Source: Acholoe squamosa (taxonomy: Eukaryota; Annelida; Polychaeta; Phyllodocida; Polynoidae). Taken from it: a DNA stretch of 64,000 nt. A program made the translations under genes and the position numbers. The stretch is from contig OX439039.1 in the NCBI GenBank assembly GCA_949317995.1, forward strand, positions 75,278,002-75,342,001. The letters run 5' to 3'. Shown in pieces: positions 22,509-32,881 of the stretch. The notes below the pieces were generated by a model. The model saw only the letters and a list, made by a program, of their open reading frames with translations. It made no database searches and was not told the DNA's origin. Position 1 is the first letter of the stretch. Each line of letters opens with the position of its first letter.

Positions 22509-25500
22509 CATGGCTAGACACCTGTTGCAGTTAGATGACTGTCTGTATCAATTGTTGTATCGTCGTCAGAAGTTGCCTCTCCTCTGTTTTATAAAAGACA
22601 ATATCGTGTTTCTAAATCTCCCTTTTCTAACACTTACTGTTCCTCATTAGAGATATCTAGTGCTTGTCTGGGCTTGTATTCCTGTTTTTAGATTATCATT
22701 GTGGCACTGCTTTTGACTTGATGCCCTTTGGTTAGTGACACTACAATGCCACGTCTAAAGATGTACCCTAGAGAGAAGGAGTGTTTCAGGGTGGAATGTT
22801 CTTTAAATTAGTGAATAAATCTTAAATGAACAGTACAAAAGAAGTTCTTACCTTCAACCATTCGATGCCTGTGTAATTTTATCATATCCATTTCTTTCTG
22901 AGTCCAATGTGCTTTGAATTCAGAGATGTGCATTTTAGTCTATGGGATTTTCTATTGTCCTTTCCCATGAATAGTCTCTGTATGTTTATAATTAGCAAAG
23001 GAGGTTCCTATCCACTAAAGTAATTTAAGTCAGTGATACAGACTTTGACATGTACCCTATTTCTCACTCAGATTGTCAAGAAACTATGTTGTTAAGAAAC
23101 TATGTATATCATTTTGCACATGAGCTTCCTTGACATGTGATAGACATATCAATGGAGAGCTGTCATTTTAAGACAAAAGCCATATAGAATTAATCTACAT
23201 CAACTGCCTCTGGCCCTTGTCAGAGTAATCTCTACTTTGGTGACATCTTTGGAATATATGGAATTGGATTTACTATTCATAGCTATGGATTTGTCCCACT
23301 AATTGGAACATGACTTTTGAAAGGTTGAATATCTGGACCTTAAAGTCAATGAAGAAATGTCAGGAATTTTAATGTTTCTTTCTCTCTTGTCATATGTGTA
23401 CCACTAGCAGTGCTTGTGAGTACCTCGCCAGTGCTGCATCCATGTATCATGTCAAACCTTTCAGGGGTGTATCAAACATATTGGGTTGGCATAATGAAAA
23501 AAATGCAGTACTGGCACTCCCAGTGGCTACATCCATGCATCTTAAGACCAAAGGGCATGGTGTATGAGCACAGGGTTAAGGATAAGGAAAAGGGAGGGCG
23601 TGTGGCTTAAAAGGAGGGGGCAAATGCTCTATCTTTTGCAATAATTTGGGGTAAAAAGGAAAGGGGGGGGAGTAAATGGACTCTTGCGAAAAGGTGACAG
23701 CGAATATATTCATAGCTACTGAGTCAAATGGCCCTGAGCAAACATTTTAGCAAATATCTCTCTTTTCCATGAAAAGTTCCCATGTTGTCTTAACAATATA
23801 GAAAAAACAATATCCATCCATCAATACTATGAGAACAAAGTAGCCATTCTAAAGATGCATGTCACCCTGTGGCCCCTGTATAAGGTCACCTGGCTGTACC
23901 TTGACCTTAACAGCCACCCCTTGACCAGGCGTTATCTGCTGCCCACCTCTCTCTGCCCTTAACCTTTTAAGGGTTGCATGATGCCTCTAGGTTCATGTTC
24001 CTTGTTTGCCATAATGCAATGTAATACAGAGCTGGCGAGTCATTTTGCCAACACTGCATTGGAAAATCATGCCGACTCTTCAGAGTCGGTTCAAGCCCAC
24101 AGGGTCCATGTGACGCTTAAATGCAGCCCTGGCAATTTTCTCGCCTCGGGTGCATTAATGCATCATGACAACCAATAGGTATGATGCACTATGGCAATTT
24201 GGGGCCCTTAAAGGGTCAAACCCTCCTCCCATGACTACAGACATCAGTGCCTGCTAATCACCGGTTTGCATGTTGTGAAGTATCAGGGGCTCAGCCAACA
24301 AGCCACCGTCAGGGCCCTGGGGAGCGGGGGCTACTGAGAGGGGTCTGCCCCATTCTCCACAAAATAACGTGACTTTTGGGAGAAAATGTGTTTTTGAAGC
24401 CTTTTCCTTGTTCTTGTACTCTTATCTCCTTCCGCCTGTCACACAGAATCCTGGCCTTCCTGGGCACGATGTAGCATGGCTAAAAATTAGGGTAAAACTA
24501 GACTTAATACTTTGAGAGCCGCATTGTACCTCTGAATTCATGTCAGAGGGCTGCAACCTATCTTTTCTGTCTGTATTCAACTCATTGAGTAAATTTACTT
24601 ATTTTGGGCCCCAAATTTTGCTCTAAAATATGGGTAGTTACTGCGCACCCCCCTCCTTTTGGGCCCAAAATATTGCTATGAAATAGTTTTGCAGGCCCCC
24701 TCCAAATGGGTTGTGCCCCATCTTTTAAAAATCCTGGATGCGCCACTGCATATTCCTTTGCAGAATCAGTATGTCGACTCACCAGCAGTGTATTTAGTAC
24801 ATAACTACACTCCCTTTAATGGTTATTGGGTACATCTTTTTATTCTGCTTTACTCCATTTTTGAATTACCAATTTGCTGGTTTCCATTTGGTCAGTTTAA
24901 GTGACGTAGGTTACTAGCCATGAATATGACCTAGCTGTCGATATGGTGAAAACAACTACTATCCACCCCATTTAGTCAGGCGTACTGCAGTTCCTCCACA
25001 GGGAGTTTTGATATTTTGTCTTGAGATATTTTGGAACCACTCCGATATCAGACTGATTTATATGTAAGGCGACCCACTCTCATTTCCATGAAACATGGAA
25101 CGTAAATGAGAAACCAGTCATTTTTGTTGTGTAGCCGTCTTTAGAGAAAAGACCTTTTGCAGCATTTGACATCCTAATATCATGACTCGCAAGAGCAGAC
25201 TCGTAGATCTGCTCTTGCAGCCACCAAGAGAATGGCAGTTGTGATACAGAGTTGTGCCTTCAAGCCTACAGCCTTCCTACATTCAAAATTTTAAAAATGA
25301 ATACACCAAATAAAACCTTTTCTAATTCCTATGAGGAGTAAATCATCGAGATGCCAATGTCAAACCAAACTATTACGTGTTATCTAGAATAGATTATAAA
25401 CATTAACATCAAGCATTTTCATTGTGTTTTCATAAAGTACACAACCATATGTCTTTCCTTTCCATTTTCCCTGTTTTTCCAACAATTTGTTTGGGGACAG

Positions 25501-28500
25501 CCACTATTTTGCAGTACAACCATATACTATTTGTGATGGCACTGGTGAAGTCATTCCCTCAGTGTGTGCTCATTATCCCACTCCCACTTACCACAAGGCC
25601 CCTAATTGGGCTGTGCTAAACACCACCTTCACATGCCAAGGGTTAGCAAGGCCTCCAGCACCAAGACTGACAGGGGAGTGAAAATGATGCTGTACCACAT
25701 AGCATACCAAATTCAAAGATCCTACTTTTTTCTGTCTTGTTTCAGAAATTCATGCTTTTCATTGCTAGAATTAATATTTTAAGTTGAATGTAACTTCCTG
25801 AAAAGGGGTTTCTTTTACCCAAGTGATGGTTTCCTGTCAGATTAAGAATTGGAGTGGCATAACAATCGGGTATTTTATCATGTTGATGTGCTAGCACACT
25901 TTCAAGTTGATTGTGACTCCTTAAAAGCTGCCAGCCAGCCCAAGACGGCAGTCCAGGTCCAGAAGGGGCGGCATGGTATAAATAAAACTTAAACGAATTC
26001 ACCAGAGCAGATGTGGTATGTTTTGGGGAAAAATAGAAATGTATTCAAATTACATATACCAATGTTGGTTATTGCTTTGTTGCAGAAAATGGGAGTATTG
26101 TTCCGGTTACGAGTCGTGGACGGACTACCCGGGAAGTGTTACCTGCCCACAGACGTGGAACACCCCCTGTATATGCCTACTGTGGACAGGTAAGTTAAAA
26201 TCTTACAAAGTCTTAATATTGCTCTATGCAACCAAAATCATATCATGCAAGTCCATGTAATTTTATCAGACCTAAGTCATATCATTTAGAAATCCTGGTA
26301 ATGCTTTATAACCTAGGTTATGTCATGTAGAGTCCTGGTGAATGTCATGAAAATCCTGTTCTTCAGATATTCTGTCGATGTAACAGTATATGTAATTTGG
26401 CTCCAGTTATGCATGAAATAGACTATCTTCTTTGAAATTTAATTTTAAACCTTTGAGGACATGGTAGAACGTCTGTCTTTTTTACAGTCCTCTGTATTTC
26501 TAATGGATCTTACATATTTCAATGTCTCCTCTTACATTGTAGAGCCTTATCAGCTCATCCCAACAACAGTGGACCACAACACTTAAAACTTCTTGTTGAA
26601 TGGGACCCACAAACAAAACAATGGTAAGTCATCACACATAGAACAACCATAGTCCTCTTCCACATAGTTGCCTGTTTTAAAAGGTGTATACAAGTTTTGT
26701 ATAAGTTATGTTAATCTCTTGTGATAATCAAACTGAAAAAAAATAGCATACGATTTCCTGCATCTTGGTGACCAGGAAGCATCCCTTCCTGATGGACCCA
26801 GGTGGAACTAGTGTGCTGTCCTTGTAACTACCCTACTAGATACTAGGTGTCTCCACCTATCAGAAGGTGTCTGGTGTGTTGTGCTCTCCAGTACTGACAT
26901 GCTTTTTACTGTACCAAAGCATTGCCCGTAAAGGCTGATGAGAATCTGAATTTTTCATCAGCTTGGAATCTGAATCTTTTTGGATAAACATACTTTGATT
27001 TTGTTGTTATTGCTAGAGTTTGTTAATAATTGTATCTTAATGATTGCAGAAAAGTAAATAAATGTACTTGAATTGTTGTTTTATTAAGCTAAATCTCCAA
27101 TTATTGGGAATGATAGAATGAATATATTTTATGGTTGAAGTATGATACTAAATAATACCGTAATGGTTTCAGTATGATCGCGTCCTCTGACGATGTGGTA
27201 GAGGAACATGCCAGCGTGCAGCAAGTGAGACTGGCCCATCAACAGCCCGTGCTCGGCACGCTGGACGAGTGCTTCAGGCTGTACACACAGGAGGAAAAGG
27301 TGAGTGTTTTTGGAAGAGTAGCCCATTAAAATGTAAATGTGTCAAATAGGAGGCAGCCCATGAAAAAGTGAGTCAACTGTTTTTATAGGGAAAAATTCAT
27401 GTAGAGATTATTGGGTCTCATATATAACTCTCAATGAAAATTTGAGTCAATGAGCTGATGGAAAGTTAAGTTGGTCTTATGGGAAGCAGCCCATGAAATT
27501 GTGAGTTGGTCTTAGAGGGGAAAGGCTGCGAGATGATGAGTAAGTTTTATAGAGGGCAGCCTGTGAAAATGTGAATATAGGTGACTGGGTCATATATATA
27601 GTAGCCCATATGCAGGTAAGTGGGTCTTATGGGGAGCAGCCCATGAAAATATGAGTTTTGTGGGGTTGTTTTTAGGGAGTAGCCCATGCAAAGGTTAGTC
27701 TGTGTCATAGGGAGAAGCCTGCTGTGTATTCATTCATAATACCGAATTTACACAGCTAGGGTGGCTACCCCACTAATGTCAGCATGATGCAGGAATGCAG
27801 TCCTGGCACGTAAATTACCAGCGTTGCATGCATGCTCATGATGTCCAAGGGGCATGATGCATTAATGCAACTCACTTAGCTCTTCAATGCTTTAAGGGTC
27901 ATATTATTATACCTCAAGCTTCATAGTCTGGTGTCATCCTCATCCGCCGATGCAGCCCGGCAAAAGACTTACCGGTGCTGTATAGGTGCATTGTACAAAC
28001 CCTTTTGGACTTATTAATCCCACAGTGGATGATACCTGGATTTAGCCATGGTGAGAGCTTTATCCACACACTTGTGTATTAGATACCGTGCATATTTCAT
28101 TGATATTCTGTATTTATTTCAGCTTGGCGGTGACAATGCGTGGCTTTGTCCTGCGTGCCGCCGCCGCCAGACTGGTACCATCAAAACACTCAGCCTGTGG
28201 TCACTCCCCGATATCCTCGTCATCCACCTCAAGAGGTTTAGACAGGTCAGCTATTGTTTCCCGGATATACATCTTTTTACAATTCACTTTTCTAATTAAA
28301 TAGTCAGTAGACAAAAGACAACTTTGTATTTGAACTGATTTAAAACAAGTTCCCTGGACTACTCCTACCAATGTTGCTTCTCTGTATTTAGGCCCAAGGC
28401 TGAGACTGATGCAAATTTTGCTTTATGTCTGTTTAGAACTCATAAATGTAGCTCTCTTTGTGTTTTTGAAACTCATACAAGCATTGCCTGATCGCAGTGT

Positions 28501-31500
28501 TTGAGACTCTTACAATTGTTAACTCTAATTCAAACACTGGTTGACCAGGTTGGGGAGCGTCGCACCAAGCTGAACACGCTCATCACCTTCCCGGTACACG
28601 GCCTGGACATGAGTCAACACGCGGCCCAGAGGACCAACGCTCACCACTCTCAATCCTCCTTTACATGGTCACCCTGGAGGAGGAATAAACAGTCGCCCAC
28701 CACTCCAGACGAGAACTTGTATGACCTGTATGCTGTGTGTAACCACTATGGCAATATGCAGGGGGGACACTATACAGGTAAGAAGTGAGAATTTGTTTCT
28801 GGATTTCTCTCCCAAATATGATGCAAGTGAGCGGTTCATAAAAAAGGAAGAACAGTAGTGGACCCATGAATTTTTTATACTACTCTCTTGAGTGTATTGT
28901 AGGGTAAATTAAACCCTAGAATCAATATTGAAACAGGTAAAAGACCAAAACTAAAATGCAATCATGCATTTAAGAATTCAAAACATTTTCATCTTGCAGC
29001 GTTCTGCCGTAACCCTAGTGACGGTAATTGGTATGTCTTTGATGACACACAAGTTAAACCTACATCAGAGGACCAGATTGTGACTCGTGCTGCCTACTTG
29101 CTCTTCTACTGCCGCCGCCCACTGCACAGCCCAAACAGGGCAGTCACATGGATCTACAATATTATGGCCGTCCACTACCGACCCCGGCCACCAGTCAGCA
29201 AGTCACATGAGGACCTCCTAGAAGGTACTGACACAAAAATGCAATTATATTTTCCTCTTGTACTTTACTTAAGATTCACATCCATTGCCTTCCTTTTGCC
29301 CAAAATTGGTAACTTTGGGGCAACGTGTTACACAAAAGTAAATTGTGAAGAAAGCTACAAGGTTACCAAGGAGTTGTTGGTTAAGGGATCGTGTGTATAT
29401 CCAAGTTTCAATGAGAAGAAATGGGGTTTTAGCATGTTGTTATCAAAGCTAATTAGAAACTGTGCTAGGGATCACTTCTAATGAATTTCTACCCTAATAC
29501 ATGCTTAGTTTGGAGCCATTATGATAGTTGTCTTTTTTTTCAACATCTCATGTGTAAGAAAGGATGTATTTAACATCTCAGCTGTTGATGTGGTAGCATG
29601 ATATCAAGTCAATCAATCTTTTCTGTCACAGAACCTGGGGTTGAGGAGGAGGCAGAAGCTGAAGACAATGCTGAGGTTGTGACTGAAGCAGAGGCCACCA
29701 ATTTGTCATCTCGTGATGTGTCAGCATATGCTACAATGCGGACGCCAGTGAAATCAAGGTCGCATGGCGCTCTTGCATCCACACATAGCCCTGAACCTGT
29801 ACACACCGCCAACTCGATGGGAACTATTCACGGTGACACTGACCGGAAGCCACCTAGCGGCACTCTGCATAAGCAGATGTCGGCAGGTTCAGACTTGACG
29901 TCGGCCAGTGTACCCGTGCCAAGCTCCACACCCAAAGGTAGGGACCATTAGTAATAGTTTTAAACACCCCTGTAATAGCTGAATAGTGTACACTAGTCAC
30001 TGTTCCACCCTCTTAAAACTAATCTGAAATAATCAAAATCACAGAACCACCTAGGCCTGTCTTTCTGTATCTGTCAGCTGGCATTAGGATGAATTATGTA
30101 ATTCAAAATCACAGGTATTCTGCTTATGTCACTGCATGACAAAGGCACCATAGACTGTCACTAATCTTGCTCACACACAGCTCCTGGTGTTATCATATAC
30201 AGGGATTTTGCACAAAGAGTAGAGTGGTTATTGAGTTGTTAGAGTTGGTATCTCTTTTGGATTGGCTAGAATTGAAGTTTTCTGAAAACTAGATTAAGTG
30301 TGTCATGGTAATTCCCTTAACTATTAGCTGTACAGCTGAAAGTCCATTGACCTTCTGTCATTTTTGCATAGAAACTTTGCCCTTAGATACCGGTAAATAA
30401 ACTATAGAAATGTCCAGTGAATTATTACTCTACAATAAGAATTGGCTGGCCAAACAGTGGGGATACCAACTTCAACTGTGCACTTTTCCAGAATTTATGT
30501 GTGGGGATTTATTGTCAAAGAATAGGCTATTGTATTATATAGGTCTTTGTTATAATTGGTCTATCATAATACAATTGTTATTATCATGATTTAAGATCTA
30601 TACACTGAGCTTTACTCAGTGTATAGATCACACAGATTTAGATGACTAGAACAACCTTCATATCACACTGACTACATATGACACCTTAAGGATAAAATGA
30701 TGCCTCAAAAGTTCATTTTTCACTCATTCAGGAGTGTATGAACCCCATGATGCCAGTATAATGCGTGATTCCAGCACTACTTTCATTCATCTCATAAACA
30801 AAAGGGAATAGTCTGTGAAAGCATTTGACAAATAAGACATTCAGGGTACGATAGACCCGTTCAGCACTGGAATTATTATTATAGGGAGCTGACTGGTGCT
30901 TGAAATCTGGGGCATCATGAGTCCTTTTAAGGGTTAACATCCACATATTATATTATATATGGCCCTGCACAACCTTTACTGGTTTAACACACTTAGCAAT
31001 TACTCACTACGGATTTCAAATATGTATCACTAGTAAACCCTCCAACATGTAGATATATACTAACCATATAGACCTTACCTAACCCACAGAAAGGGCCACA
31101 AACATACAGACACAGGGATTGCATACTTTGTTATAAAGAAGAGACAATATACTCCAATTCTATAGAATGAATAAAGGGCATGTCTTTGCTTATTATTTGT
31201 TGCATGCCTCCCATAGAAAACTAAAGGTAAGGTACAGCTTGCTAATTCAACTATCAAAAAGTTTCTAAAACACAGAACAGAAATCAACGCTAAGAGAAAA
31301 ACATCTTTGTTTTAACCTCCAAAGTTTAGATGCTGTACATCATTTATTCATGAACAATTTTGGCACACATGTACAATGAAATAAGGATGAGAAAGCGGTC
31401 TGTCTGTCTGTCGAGGCCACTCCTTCCCAAACCTATTCCCTCCATGCACAAATATTAGCCATAGCAGAAACTATGTGGGCTATTTCAACAAACTAATTTC

Positions 31501-32881
31501 TTTATGGTAGTACTTAATGAATGAGAGGAGCAAGCAATGCTTACAGTGTATTTTTTTGTTTGAGTAGCATATTTGTTCTCTAATTTTTTTTCTTTTTCAG
31601 TTGTAAAACCACAAATCAACAACAAAATATGTATTTTCCTGGTATACTGTAATGCCTGTCATAACATATTAACAGTATTTCGACAAGTCAAGTGTACGCC
31701 AATATTCACAAAATCAAGAGCGTTGACCATCACATTACCATTAACCAACTAGATCTATTACCCTTTTCATGGATGGTTATTTTATTATTTGTTTTCTATT
31801 CGTCAGTGTCCTCTTCACATATGTTGTGTCAGAATATATGAGAATAACAAATAATGCATGTTTGAGAGGCCTTATTGTGCATCAAGTTAGGCTGATGTAC
31901 ATATGGATGTTTATATAAAGTGTCCTTGTATACACGTTTGATTGTTAGCTTCATGGTACCGTAAACTCCCACGTATAAGACGCGTCCTCTACGCCAAACA
32001 AATCCCTGGTGCTTCTTATAGGATTTTTTCAAGTTAGGGGTGCGTCTTATACGAGGGGTAATTTTTCTATAGAAATGTACTAAATTTACAAAATTGAGCC
32101 CTAAGAGGTGCGTCATATAAGCGAAAATGCTTCTCTCAAGAAGGGGGTGCGTCCTATACACACAACGCGTCTTCTACGCGGGAGATTACGGTACTTTATA
32201 ACAGGCTAGCTCACTGGCATCAATATGCCATATGGGCATAAAAAATGGAAAGCTTTAAAGAATGAATGGCTTGATCCTTTGAAGACATTATGCCTATAGG
32301 TTTTTTTTCCCTATTTGTGCTTGATGTATTAATGCATTGCCATTGAGGTGCTGCATTTTTTAATCATGCCAACAAAAAGGGCATTTAGCCATGAAGCATT
32401 CTGCTGTCCTGGGTGATGTAGGTTGGTCTGCTAATTTCACAATAAGTGATAAGGGCGTGTATGCACATATGGATTGTATTAATTTTCCCTCACTTATATC
32501 TCTGTCTCATTGATTACTCCTGCAGATGGTGTGGCTTCTTCCCCTGTGGTGACGGGAGTGTACAGAGGCACCATCAGTAGCTCTCAGACCCCAAACAGCG
32601 GCGCATCTACACCCAACGGCCCGACCACCCGAAGCATTCTCGGCACACCGACCAGGGCCCTCACGCGGAGTGACACCATAGGGTCTGGAGTTGGCCTTAA
32701 ATCATCCAGTAGCTCTCCACACTCCACTGTAGGAGTTGAGGTTGCTGGAGGGAGTCAGACCAACACCCCAGGTGCCACCTCCAGTGCATCTCCAGAGAAG
32801 TCAACTGCTGCAGGAGGATCCAGAGACTCCTCCACCTGGCCCTACACAGGGCCATATTACATGAAGGAGAGCTGTGTATGA
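20982..32881 (+). CDS. USP31/USP43: Ubiquitin carboxyl-terminal hydrolase, USP31/USP43 type (C-terminal half, 9 exons)
   Basis: This gene would remove ubiquitin from proteins by cysteine-protease chemistry. Joined exons 20982-21005, 26086-26189, 26543-26623, 27173-27299, 28123-28245, 28549-28777, 29000-29224, 29632-29937 and 32526-32881 encode 524 residues with matching phases. Diagnostic segments are LDECFRLYTQEEKLGGDNAW, a WLCPAC zinc-finger Cys pair, LSLWSLPDILVIHLKRFRQ, GERRTKLNTLITFP, NLYDLYAVCNHYGNMQGGHY with the catalytic-His box GGHYTAFC, and WYVFDD with the acidic catalytic residue. Order and wording match vertebrate USP31 and USP43, which I cannot separate. The GNTCFMN Cys box and first half of the domain were not found. 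They presumably lie upstream of the window, so the window starts inside the gene. The last ~200 residues are Ser/Thr/Pro-rich and the tail is shorter than in mammals. Confidence 0.9.
22185..22375. repeat. Palindromic GCATGATGCA-family repeat
   Basis: CTGGATGCAACCCTAGGGAG with AAACTCGCCAGGGCTGCATTC, then GGCCATGATGCACCAATGAT and TTCATTGGTGCATCATGCCG; ends TTTTAAAGGGTTAAAG. Confidence 0.75.
22420..22505. repeat. (TA)n microsatellite
   Basis: An uninterrupted run of about 43 AT dinucleotides. Confidence 0.98.
23405..23570. repeat. Palindromic GCATGATGCA-family repeat, degenerate
   Basis: CCTCGCCAGTGCTGCATCCATG, GGGTTGGCATAATGAAAAAA and CTACATCCATGCATCTTAAG in the usual order. Confidence 0.55.
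23950..24220. repeat. Palindromic GCATGATGCA-family repeat, bounded copy (~270 bp)
   Basis: CCCTTAACCTTTTAAGGG opens it and CCCTTAAAGGGTCAAACCC closes it. Inside are GTTGCATGATGCCTCTAGG, AACACTGCATTGG, CTGGCAATTTTCTCGCCTC and GCATTAATGCATCATGACA. Confidence 0.75.
24900..24975 (+). mobile_element. SINE-like repeat, truncated copy
   Basis: TAGCCATGAATATGACCTAG and CTGTCGATATGG match the SINE-like core; both ends are lost. Confidence 0.5.
25180..25220. other. Short hairpin, 11-bp stem
   Basis: GCAAGAGCAGA and TCTGCTCTTGC are separated by CTCGTAGA, in the intron upstream of the 26.1-kb USP exon. Confidence 0.8.
26086..26189 (+). CDS. USP31/USP43: USP exon: LFRLRVVDG to PTVDR
   Basis: Acceptor TTTGTTGCAG, donor CAG/GTAAGT; starts in phase 0 and ends in phase 2. 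It encodes KMGVLFRLRVVDGLPGKCYL and a segment ending HPLYMPTVDR, part of the insertion inside the USP catalytic fold typical of USP31/43. Confidence 0.85.
26543..26623 (+). CDS. USP31/USP43: USP exon: LKLLVEWDPQTKQW
   Basis: Acceptor ACATTGTAG, donor ATG/GTAAGT; phase 2 to phase 2. It encodes the LKLLVEWD strand, which in human USP31/43 reads LAVEWD. Confidence 0.85.
27173..27299 (+). CDS. USP31/USP43: USP exon: LDECFRLYTQEEK
   Basis: Acceptor GGTTTCAG, donor AAAAG/GTGAGT; phase 2 to phase 0. It carries VQQVRLAHQQPVLGTLDECF and the YTQEEK motif that introduces the second zinc-ligand pair of USP catalytic domains. Confidence 0.9.
27330..27720 (+). repeat. Intronic minisatellite rich in donor-like GTGAGT motifs
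   Basis: Right after the 27.3-kb exon, units of about 45-60 bp containing GCAGCCCATGAAAATGTGAG and GTCTTATAGGG recur about eight times with strong divergence. Most units carry GTGAGT, GTAAGT or similar. The block looks like tandem expansion of the exon's own donor neighbourhood. Confidence 0.6.
27770..27990. repeat. Palindromic GCATGATGCA-family repeat in a USP intron
   Basis: GTCAGCATGATGCAGGAATG with AGTCCTGGCACG / TTACCAGCGTTGCATGCATG and GGGGCATGATGCATTAATGC. It is younger than the flanking exons but decayed. Confidence 0.65.
28123..28245 (+). CDS. USP31/USP43: USP exon: CPAC zinc pair and ILVIHLKRFRQ
   Basis: Acceptor TATTTCAG, donor GACAG/GTCAGC; phase 0 to 0, 41 codons. It contains the AWLCPAC zinc-binding Cys pair and the LPDILVIHLKRF strand, one of the most conserved USP signatures. 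Confidence 0.93.
28549..28777 (+). CDS. USP31/USP43: USP exon: GERRTKL to GGHYT
   Basis: Acceptor TTGACCAG, donor ATACAG/GTAAGA; phase 0 to phase 1. It encodes VGERRTKLNTLITFPVHGLD, a variable linker, then YDLYAVCNHYGNMQGGHYT with the catalytic-His box, completed in the next exon. Confidence 0.93.
29000..29224 (+). CDS. USP31/USP43: USP exon: end of catalytic domain (FCRNP, WYVFDD, LLFYCRR)
   Basis: Acceptor TCTTGCAG, donor GAAG/GTACTG; phase 1 to phase 1. It encodes AFCRNPSDGNWYVFDD (catalytic Asp), the TRAAYLLFYCRR strand that closes USP domains, and a tail RPRPPVSKSHEDLLE. The long open frame past the donor (to 29481) is intronic read-through. Confidence 0.92.
29632..29937 (+). CDS. USP31/USP43: USP exon: acidic then Ser/Thr-rich tail
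   Basis: Acceptor TCTGTCACAG, donor AAAG/GTAGGG; phase 1 to phase 1, about 102 codons. It opens with an acidic Glu/Ala stretch and becomes Ser/Thr/Pro-rich. It shows no fold and is probably a disordered regulatory tail. Confidence 0.85.
30595..30629. other. Perfect 15-bp intronic hairpin
   Basis: GATCTATACACTGAG and CTCAGTGTATAGATC flank a CTTTA loop inside the last USP intron. There is no mismatch. Confidence 0.9.
30700..30945. repeat. Palindromic GCATGATGCA-family repeat, decayed
   Basis: CCTTAAGGATAAAATGATGC starts just left, with AGGAGTGTATGAACCCCATG and CCAGTATAATGCGTGATTCC inside. It ends near CCTTTTAAGGGTTAAC, matching the family border. Confidence 0.55.
31956..32194. mobile_element. 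Palindromic CGTATAAGACGCG element (239 bp)
   Basis: GTACCGTAAACTCCCACGTA at the left is mirrored by CGCGGGAGATTACGGTAC at the right. The interior carries the motif GCGTC-TATAC several times (GCGTCTTATACG, GCGTCCTATAC). A related element with GCGGCTTATAC lies at 36.09-36.31 kb. It is non-autonomous. Confidence 0.8.
32526..32881 (+). CDS. USP31/USP43: USP terminal exon (Ser/Thr/Gly-rich tail, stop TGA)
   Basis: Acceptor ATTACTCCTGCAG, phase 1, 118 codons to a TGA. Ser, Thr, Gly and Pro dominate, and the last residues read WPYTGPYYMKESCV. The gene ends here, and the long AT-rich 3' UTR follows. Confidence 0.85.

Noticed and set aside
29225-29481. Open frame continuing past the USP exon
   Set aside because: A good donor (GAAG/GTACTG) and an in-phase next exon show it is intronic read-through.
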